Below, piece after piece: positions 59,001-64,000 of a stretch of DNA of 64,000 bases (position 1 is its first letter; each line of letters starts with the position of its first letter). Both the position numbers and the translations under genes were made by a program. The stretch is taken from NCBI GenBank assembly GCA_016490735.1, contig JAEMWC010000167.1, forward strand, positions 267,001-331,000, in the 5' to 3' direction. This DNA comes from Pachyseris speciosa. Taxonomy: Eukaryota; Cnidaria; Anthozoa; Scleractinia; Pachyseridae. The notes beneath the pieces are model-generated. The model was not told the DNA's origin. It was given only the letters and a program-made list of their open reading frames with translations, and did not search any database.

Positions 59001-62000
59001 AGCGTGGTTCCTCTTTCTGGAAGTTCAATAACAGCCTATTAGAAGACCCTCTGTACGCTCAGTGCTTACGTGATGGTTTCCCAAAGTGGCTTGACGAAAT
59101 TAATTATTGTGATGATTTGAGAGTTAAATGGGATTGGATGAAATATAAAATTCGTGAGGAAAGTATATCTTACAGTAAATCAAAAGCTAAGGAAAGGAGA
59201 AAGAAAATGCAAGATATTGAAAGAAAACTTAAGTTTTGTGAGGAGAAAATAGCGGAAACGCCCACGCAGGAAAACTTAGCAAATCTTGAATCGGCTAAAG
59301 TGGAATATGAAAACGAGTACAATTATATTGTGAGGGGATCAATGATTCGTTCCCGTGCGACATGGCTTGAGCAAGGAGAAAAAAATAGTAAATACTTTTT
59401 GAATTTAGAAACTAGAAATAAGAAGAAAAGTTGCATAAGAAAACTGATTCGGGACAACGATGAGGAGACCACTGATTCAAAAACCATAATGAATGAAATA
59501 TACAACTTCTACTCAGACCTTTATGATGAAAAGCCCGGAATACGAACTGACTATACAAATTGTCCCTTCCTTCAGAACTCTTCGTCAATTCCCAAGCTAT
59601 CTGATTCAATGCGCGATTTGTGCGAAGGTCAGTTAACATACTCAGAATGTTTCAACGTTTTGTCCACATTTAGTAACAATAAAACGCCTGGAAATGATGG
59701 GCTTACAATTGAATTTTACAATTTTTTCTGGCCAGAACTCGGGACGCTATTAGTGGATTCACTTAATTATGCTTATTTTTATGGTGAACTATCAAATTCG
59801 CAAAAGCAAGCCGTAATAACCTTAATAGAGAAGAAAGACAAAGATAGGAGATGGATCAAAAATTGGAGACCAATCTCTCTAGTTAATGTGGATGTCAAAA
59901 TTGGCTCAAAAGCTATCGCTCAAAGGTTAGAAAAGGTTTTACCTTACATTATTCACTATGATCAAAATGCCTTTGTCAAAGGGAGGACCATCTTCGATGC
60001 AGTGAGAACAATTAGCGACATCATGGAATTCACAAGTGCGCGAGACTATCCAGGCATAATGACCGCTATAGACTTTGAAAAGGCCTTTGATTCTCTAAAT
60101 TGGAACTTTGTCTCAAGATCATTAGAATCCTTTGGTTTCGGAGCATCATTCTTAGCATGGATTAGAACATTTTATAAGAACATAACCAGCTGCGTTGCTA
60201 ATAACGGCTTTTTCACTCCTTCATTCAAACTCAAACGAGGTGTTCGACAAGGCGATCCACTATCTCCTTCACTTTTCATCATAGTACTTGAATTACTGGC
60301 GATATCTATACGAAACAATGGACAAATTAAAGGTATCATGGTGGACGGGAATGAAATTAAATTAGTTGCTTTTGCGGATGACATGACATCTTTTGTCTGT
60401 GACAAATCATCCCATAGCGCGCTTTTTGACACCCTAGAGTTGTTCGGTGCATACTCCGGATTAAAGATTAACCAAGACAAAACAGAAATCCTCCTACTCG
60501 GAAATATGAACATCAGCAGTTCAGAATTGGGGTGAATGAAATAAGCAAAGTTATAAAAATTTTAGGGATCAATTTTACAAAAAACTACTCGCTCTTCTAC
60601 AAGCTTAATTTCGAATCAATTGAGAAATCTTTGAAAGGATTGTTAAACTGCTGGGATTGGAGAGGACTCACATTACTTGGGAAAATACAAGTCATTAAAT
60701 CGTTTGCTATCCCCAAGATTTTATATAAAGTTACCCTTATCTCAAGAAATAAAGAGTTCATAAAGAAAATTAACACCTTATTATATTCTTTCGTATGGAA
60801 AGGAAAGGACAAAATAAAGCGCACAGCATTGATTAACTCTATTGATAAAGGAGGTTTAAAAATGCCCGATATTGAGTCAATGATCTCGGCTCAAAGAATA
60901 ATTTGCATCAAGAGGTACCTATCTCATGCGCCAGCTACATGGAATTTCTTCTTAGATTTCTACCTTAAAAAAGTCGGAGGAAAATTCCTGTTTTATTGTA
61001 ATTTCAGCTATCCACAGCTTCCTATAGCACTCCCAGAGTTTTACAAAGAGTGTTTAGTGGCATGGACCTCTCTCAGCCAGGATAACCCTCTCTTAATCTC
61101 TGAAATAGCAAACCAAGTCATTTGGAATAACCGTTTTATTTGTATTGAATCTAAATCAATTTACAATCAAAGACTGATTGACTTCGGAATTGTTAAAGTT
61201 GGCGACTTATGCGACTCAAGAGGAGAATTAAAGTCCAACAAGGAGCCATTACATTCAATACTTTCGCCAATAGAACATTTCTTACTCTTTAGTATTTTTA
61301 GTGCAATTCCACAAGAGTGGCGGAAAACTTTAAAAGCGAATAAACTCTCTGTCCCCTTAAATACGAGAAATATAATTCCAGGTGACTTTTATTTGCGTAT
61401 TAAAGAAAAAATTACTAACTTGGAGAAGCTCCACTCAAAAGAAATCTACGATAGTTTTATTTCCAAAATATCCAACTCGCCAACAGCACAAAAGAAATAC
61501 AACGAAATTTTCAACACAAATACCTTTCAGTTAGATTGGGAAAAAATATATTTACTTCCTTATGAAACTACCTTGGACACAAAGCTAAGGGAATTCCAAT
61601 ACAAAATATTAAACAGAATATTGTATACAAACGACATGTTGTTTAAGTTTAAAAAAGTCGAATCTCCTCTGTGTGATTTTTGCGGAAATGAGATGGAGAC
61701 TTTAGAACACCTCTTCTTCTACTGTGTTAAAGTACGTTGTTTTTGGGGCGAATTGAAAGAATTGCTTAACTCGATGAAAATATCTGTTAATTCTTTTGAA
61801 ATTAAAGACATTTTATTCGGAATTTTAGTCTCATTACACGGAGCTGTCCTACTTAACTATATTATCCTTGAAAGTAAATATTTCATATATCGTAGTAAAC
61901 TAACCAAGACCGCATTATGTTTAACATCACTAGTTGCTAAGTTTAAAAGAACTTTCGAATCCGAACGCTTCATTGCGAGAAAAAATAATAAGTTAAACTT

Positions 62001-62282
62001 TCATTATAAAAAATGGAATCCACTGCTTCCAATGATAGAGCAGTAGCTGGTATCGAAACAATTTTAACGTCTCCCGAACTCTTGTAGTTAGTGTAATGAT
62101 TCATGTAACTTAGTGTAGAGTATGTATTTTTATTCAGTACTGCATGTAAGTTGGTGTCTTTTATTCTATTTTTTTGTTTTGTTTTCTCATTTTAGCAATG
62201 TAAGTAGCGTTATCTAGAACTATGTTAGTCTTGTGGAACTCTGTTTTTTGTGTGTGTTTGTTTCTTTGTAATAAAGGAATTA

Positions 62283-62320
<38 letters not shown>

Positions 62321-62702
62321 TGTTTTTGAGGTTTGAAAAGCCAACATGGTAAGAGAAGCTTCTATGTGAATGTTTGAAAGCTCAACAGAGACAAAAAAGC
62401 CTTTGAGATAGCTAACGTAAGAAACATGTTTTAACTTGTTTCCGACCGCCATTTTGGAGTCCCTTAGAGGAACGCCAAGAGAGCGTTTCCATACAAAATA
62501 CGATAATTTTGAGTGTTACATTTTGCCGAATAACTCGAGTACGCGATATCGCACGGCCCTGTGACTTTGGCATGTTGTTTATTTATTACTCTTCTATAAT
62601 ATCACAATTTCTTGACTTTATCTATTGAATGGTTAATGATATTTAGTTTTTTACTTGCGTGACTGAAAACGCTCTATTCTTTAATGGTTTCTAGTAACCA
62701 AC

Positions 62703-62735
<33 letters not shown>

Positions 62736-64000
62736 TTCATTTAATAAGTAGGTTAACTAAAAGAGGCAGCCAGTGAGCTGGTCTGTACCTACTATATTAT
62801 AATAAATAAAACCTAACTAAAAATACATATGTCAATTTTGTCGACGACTCTAAGAATTTACAAGCTATGTATTACAAACTAAAAATTATGGTAAAATTGT
62901 GTAACAAAATATCCAGTCAAATAACATTCTCATGGGTAAGATATAATTAATACATTAAAAGTATCTCAAATCATCCTTTTCAGTTAGTGTTGATCATTAC
63001 TTCTTCTTTACTGATCAAAAGAAAACTTATTAGTGTCCACAGCATGTTTGTGTAAGACTTACTTAAACGAGATAATTTTCTGGTACTTTGACTAGTGTAT
63101 ATATACATATGTGTTAATAAAGTTCCAGGTCAAAGGGCCTCTGTATTGTAACGTGTTTCTATCAGTCTCTGATTTAACCCTGATAATTAAGTCGGAAGAC
63201 CTGGAAGTTGTCCTTTTAGAAAACAAGTGACAAATAAGACAAGTAACTAGCAAATATACTCGCTCAGACAAAACAGGCGTTTTGCTGTAAATTGGAAAAC
63301 AGATCGTTTTAAAAATACATTTTTTATTACCTCAAGTTTAAAACAATAACCCAAATGTACATATTATAACGTTATAGGTTTTATTATTGCTTTTCATCAT
63401 TTATTGTTATTAGTAATGTCATATGTATACATCTTTTTATTAGTAGTATTTAATTGTAAATATGCAATTCAGCCTTTGGGCTACTGATGTATTCATTGCG
63501 TTCGACGTCAGGAGAACGCATCCTAATCCTGGGAGCCCTGTGATACTAAGTGGTGAGATTTTTCGTCGTTCGTGTACCATTTCTGCGCCATCTTGAATGA
63601 CGTCATAAATGATATCGTGCGGTTTATTTACGCGTGGTTTAGTGAAGTTCGACGTTTGAATCAACAGGCGAACTTAACTAATTTGTGTCGACCTAACCTG
63701 TAAAGTGCGGCGTTTGACACGGGCTTTGCAGACCGAAAATAGATATTTAAAAAAAAGCTGATTTTGAAGTGAAACAGCCAGCGCGTGACGAGTAAAGATG
63801 ATAATAATCAAAAGCTTTCCGTAAAATTAAGTACTGTTTGTGTTGTACAACAGGGAGTAAAGTCAACCAAAGTTGCCATCGTTTAGTACATGATTTCCCT
63901 TGCTTTAGAAGGAAAAATAAGGTGCCCTGGTAGAACATACCGGTAAGTGATTTTGTGACATAAGATGGTAAACATATCTTGTATCGAACATGCTGGCTGA
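42208..64000 (+). CDS. DHRS7: DHRS7-like short-chain dehydrogenase, copy B (runs off the window)
   Basis: Visible exons: 42208-42478, 43944-44068, 44922-45114, 47154-47200, 56464-56583, with the same phases as copy A. Exon 5 is one codon longer. The two C-terminal exons were not found before the window end, so the sixth intron boundary lies outside. Signatures kept: N-terminal hydrophobic anchor, [12 protein letters not shown] (canonical NNAG), VVSSAAGKF with the catalytic Ser, YSASK with the catalytic Tyr and Lys, CPGP. The exon 3/4 junction reads EVPYF in place of the GSPYQ of copy A, next to the active-site loop. The intron 4 and 5 interval is inflated by two Gypsy elements and a LINE. All visible coding is intact, so it may be functional. 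The start is the MGRT ATG; the upstream ATG of copy A is GTG here. Confidence 0.85.
42564..42633 (+). repeat. tRNA-derived SINE head in intron 1 of copy B
   Basis: A tRNA-like stretch with a D-arm-like part GTTTAGAGCACTGG, an anticodon-arm-like ACTTGCAAT and a good B box GGGTTCAAGTCC, followed by GCTCGGCCGCGC and an unrelated tail. The acceptor pairing is weak. It is a different family from the 243-bp units. Confidence 0.5.
42845..43100. repeat. Fold-back repeat family copy without inner insertion
   Basis: Shares AACAATTAGATTATGAGC, GTTCAAAACTAAACAAG, GAAGAAGCGGCC and CCAATCAGAGAACGGCATTC with the flanks at 9340-9592 and 10429-10700. Confidence 0.65.
43150..43245. repeat. CGGAACGAAACCA minisatellite
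   Basis: Six or seven degenerate tandem units of about 13 bases in intron 1 of copy B. Confidence 0.65.
43255..43545 (+). pseudogene. Eroded LINE C-terminal fragment
   Basis: Translation gives [19 protein letters not shown], then after stops [20 protein letters not shown]. This matches the post-RT region also seen at 39579-39935. Several stops are present. Confidence 0.5.
44530..44593 (+). pseudogene. tRNA-like sequence with deleted D loop
   Basis: Begins GGCTTGTTAGCTAGAGC: the usual CAGTTGG of the D loop is missing. The anticodon loop is CCTGTAT and the B box GGTTCAAACTC. It is followed by a CCTGAATTTCTTCAGG hairpin. Confidence 0.55.
44742..44813 (+). tRNA. tRNA-like sequence (Thr-GGU-like)
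   Basis: The 72-base cloverleaf has a perfect 7-bp acceptor (GGCTTGT with ACAAGCC), A box AAGCTCAGTTGG, anticodon loop CCGGTAT and B box GGTTCGACTCC. It lacks U33. The hairpin CCTGAATTTTCTTTTCAGG follows directly. Most likely a SINE head. Confidence 0.5.
45562..45722. repeat. 161-bp near-perfect hairpin in intron 3 of copy B
   Basis: CAATAGGCTAGTTTCGAATTG is mirrored at the right end, and the arms stay complementary through AAAGAACAGAGTCGAGGTT and GGGGAATAATTTGCATTTTC, about 70 bases each with few mismatches, around a loop of roughly 20 bases. MITE-like; the target duplication is unclear. Confidence 0.78.
45765..46945. repeat. Region bounded by inverted SINE tails
   Basis: AATGACATCAAATGAAGAAT (about 45791) and ATTCTTCATTTGATGTCATT (about 46871) are complementary, as are the neighbouring CGCAATT/AATTGCG and GAAGCCTGAAATAAT/ATTATTTCAGGCTTC words. 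The middle (about 45880-46760) has no recognised gene. Confidence 0.6.
46985..47057 (+). tRNA. tRNA-like sequence, SINE head
   Basis: Begins GGCTTCATAGCTCAGTTGG, with an acceptor pairing with TGAAGTC (one G-T), anticodon loop CCGGTAT and B box GGTTCAAACC. A CCTGAATTATTTCAGG hairpin and the tail shared with the 46.8-kb repeat follow. A partial copy (B box onward) is at about 46780-46830. Confidence 0.45.
47463..47602 (+). repeat. 5' LTR of the Gypsy element
   Basis: 140 bases, starting TGTGGCAGTCGTAACC. It lacks the TAAATAC block and the ATTAT block present in the 3' LTR. The sequence immediately downstream (TGGTGGCAGCGGTACGA) is the expected primer-binding position. Confidence 0.85.
47620..48237 (+). 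pseudogene. Gypsy gag-like ORF
   Basis: ATG 47620 is followed in frame by one stop (47647-47649); the frame then stays open to 48237. It carries the capsid-like stretch [16 protein letters not shown] and [20 protein letters not shown], then [14 protein letters not shown]. No CCHC knuckle is visible in this frame. Gag would package the element RNA; this copy is broken by the early stop. Confidence 0.7.
48500..49272 (+). pseudogene. Gypsy protease region
   Basis: [14 protein letters not shown] (about 48588) contains the aspartic protease DTGS core. After a frameshift near 48693-48760 the ILGMDTL motif (about 48813) closes the fold. Broken by the shift. Confidence 0.75.
49281..50453 (+). pseudogene. 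Gypsy reverse transcriptase and start of RNase H
   Basis: A frameshift and a stop near 49480-49600 break the RT fingers. The rest is open from 49601: [20 protein letters not shown], the active-site YLDDIII at 49880-49900, [22 protein letters not shown]. The RNase H beginning [16 protein letters not shown] (about 50325) runs to HTRDK, where coding on this strand stops abruptly at the inversion breakpoint near 50453. Confidence 0.85.
50454..51212 (-). pseudogene. Inverted RNase H / integrase N-terminal segment of the Gypsy element
   Basis: Only on the minus strand does this part encode the rest of RNase H ([20 protein letters not shown], about 51050-50990), the integrase HHCC zinc-binding region (HDHAGHMAA, then CQSCVPC) and the start of the integrase catalytic domain ([13 protein letters not shown] near 50510). 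The breakpoints fall in AAAA/TTTT runs at both ends. Confidence 0.85.
51213..52060 (+). pseudogene. Gypsy integrase core and C-terminal part
   Basis: [20 protein letters not shown] begins on the plus strand right after the inversion. SILTDHG (about 51340) and NVERLNRT (about 51453) carry the second Asp and the Glu of the DDE triad. A frameshift near 51480 leads to [20 protein letters not shown]. The C-terminal region is frameshifted again near 51750. Confidence 0.8.
52164..52317 (+). repeat. 3' LTR of the Gypsy element
   Basis: 154 bases, TGTGACAGTCGTAACC to GAGTTTACA, including AATAAATACC that could serve as the poly-A signal. Confidence 0.85.
53285..53830. repeat. Unidentified block replacing the RT core of the second Gypsy element
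   Basis: The RT palm with its YxDD motif should be here but is absent. The minus strand of 53285-53430 looks LTR-like (GAATTAAAGACGTTTGTTCC), so a solo-LTR insertion is possible. Not proven. Confidence 0.35.
53850..54510 (+). pseudogene. RT thumb / RNase H fragment of the second Gypsy element
   Basis: [20 protein letters not shown] and [20 protein letters not shown] are followed, after frameshifts, by [20 protein letters not shown] and [20 protein letters not shown], the usual end of Gypsy RNase H. Confidence 0.7.
54560..55160 (+). pseudogene. Integrase fragment of the second Gypsy element
   Basis: [20 protein letters not shown] and QCYECQG form the HHCC module; [20 protein letters not shown] and [13 protein letters not shown] carry catalytic Asp and Glu. 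Interrupted by frameshifts. Confidence 0.75.
56927..57850 (+). CDS. LINE ORF1, L1-type RNA-binding protein (307 aa)
   Basis: One open frame of 307 residues. The N-terminus is basic and serine-rich (about 1-35). A long coiled coil covers about residues 75-170 (heptads of L, V and I with SLRESVERI and [12 protein letters not shown]). A transposase_22/RRM-like core follows ([17 protein letters not shown], about 172-190; RVHRTGRR). The last third is basic ([13 protein letters not shown]). In L1 elements ORF1p trimerises through the coil and coats element RNA. No CCHC zinc knuckle is present. The frame is intact with no premature stop. ORF2 begins about 400 bases downstream. Confidence 0.82.
   Translation: MEFFSFVKRKSKLSSSSSDRSSKETNSPESKRLKEGEDELHCHEAFAVECSAASSEGKNDVVLSVLNMAEDFASKVDLILSKLVKLDQIATEIQSLRESVERINLTVKSLQQDCVRVEQDLRKVSTATNNLEQSVESLNKDVQEDKAKMEEIITKNEEELKILRLQLLDYEVYQRRENLRFYGIREDREEDTKEVLYNFLENDLGIPSARKIEIQRVHRTGRRPNNGKPRGIIARFLRYSDREDIFARRSALSRESDFGIGPDLPKQVVDMRKKLIPKMIEARKRGKRAAFSRSQPYILFVDGEKFS
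58247..60535 (+). pseudogene. LINE ORF2, endonuclease and reverse transcriptase part
   Basis: ATG 58247 ([19 protein letters not shown]) was chosen over an in-frame ATG at 58178 because the endonuclease motif starts right after it. APE endonuclease motifs: LNVRGI, QETY, GGDLNI (about 58691), RRLDYWLIS (about 58875), KTDHSAI (about 58948). RT motifs: [41 protein letters not shown] and the active site FADD at 60371-60382. The frame ends at TGA 60533-60535, where the next frame takes over without loss of similarity: a one-base shift at a G run. ORF2p would nick target DNA and copy the RNA. Confidence 0.85.
60532..62046 (+). pseudogene. LINE ORF2, C-terminal part in the -1 frame
   Basis: Open for about 504 codons, starting [18 protein letters not shown], which follows on from the RT domain. 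[20 protein letters not shown] and [12 protein letters not shown] are typical post-RT motifs. A CCHC-like cluster [18 protein letters not shown] (about 61672-61725) is the usual ORF2 C-terminal zinc motif. It probably is not translated on its own. Confidence 0.85.
62285..62318 (+). repeat. Poly-A tail of the LINE
   Basis: A run of about 34 A, preceded by AATAAAGG and AATTAATAAA. Confidence 0.9.
62697..62900 (-). pseudogene. LINE 3' end with (AATC)n tail
   Basis: (AATC)n at 62702-62735 followed by TTCATTTAATAAGTAGGTTA reads, on the minus strand, as the 3' UTR and tandem tail of a CR1-like LINE. No coding part remains. Confidence 0.5.
62905..64000. other. Intron 5 of DHRS7 copy B, no further exon seen
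   Basis: I looked for homologues of copy A exons 6 and 7 (TARMPTERC..., ISKKVGMK...) and found none. Short frames on the minus strand carry no recognised domain. Confidence 0.45.

Larger units (their letters stand above)
56817..62318 (+). mobile_element. L1/Tx1-like LINE, nearly full length, poly-A tail
   Basis: Two ORFs on the plus strand (56927-57850 and 58247-62046, the second split by one frameshift) are followed by a 3' UTR and an A run at 62285-62318. This order and the poly-A end fit the L1 group, and the ORF2 motifs fit the Tx1/L1 clade. The 5' limit is approximate because no target duplication was identified. It lies in intron 5 of DHRS7 copy B. Coding is intact except for the shift, so the insertion is fairly young. 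Confidence 0.85.
56611..62676. mobile_element. Probable MITE split by the LINE in intron 5 of copy B
   Basis: TAGAGGGTTTTCACGTGGCG at 56611 and the complement-like TGACTGAAAACGCTCTA ending at 62676 form an imperfect inverted end pair around the LINE. About 200-360 bases of non-coding flank remain on each side. The target duplication is not clear. Confidence 0.45.

Noticed and set aside
62900..64000. Search for copy B exons 6 and 7
   Set aside because: No sequence matching the copy A C-terminal exons was found, so copy B is reported as leaving the window and not as truncated.

Overview
The window reads as nuclear DNA of an animal, most likely an anthozoan cnidarian such as a stony coral. This is inferred from spliced metazoan genes with GT-AG introns (DHRS7-type SDR, TAF5 WD40 exon, secreted C-type lectin), AT-rich intergenic DNA, and very dense small DNA transposons (MITEs), tRNA-derived repeats and LINE or Gypsy relics. 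The species cannot be read from the sequence.

Layout. 0-7 kb: MITEs and a dead Tc1/IS630-like transposase, with no host gene seen. 7.03-8.70 kb (+): a complete two-exon secreted C-type lectin. 9.3-12.2 kb: nested MITEs. 12.8-13.2 kb (-): the last exon of a TAF5-like gene with no other TAF5 exon visible. 13.2-19.6 kb: LINE pieces, MITEs and a tandem repeat. 19.67-29.34 kb (+): a complete seven-exon DHRS7-like reductase gene (copy A). Its intron 4 holds a 2.15-kb palindromic array of tRNA-like units. 29.4-42.2 kb: a repeat desert with a large fold-back element at 35.1-36.6 kb. 42.21 kb to the window end (+): a second DHRS7-like gene (copy B). Five exons are visible and the last two lie beyond the window. 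Its introns are swollen by tRNA-like SINEs, a Gypsy element with a short-LTR pair (47.46-52.32 kb), a second degenerate Gypsy element (about 52.5-56.35 kb) and a 5.4-kb L1/Tx1-like LINE with a poly-A tail (ending at 62318).

Copies A and B are a tandem duplication with the same exon phases and still-alignable introns. They therefore act as empty-site controls for each other: the tRNA-like array is only in A (13-bp target duplication, empty site in B), and the Gypsy element is only in B (4-bp target duplication, empty site in A). The 3' half of exon 1 is about 98% identical between copies while exon 3 is about 85% identical, which suggests local gene conversion.

The most unusual structures are the inverted, dimerically organised array of Pol III-like tRNA units in copy A and an internal 0.76-kb inversion inside the copy B Gypsy element. 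All identities and motifs were read by eye; no search was run.
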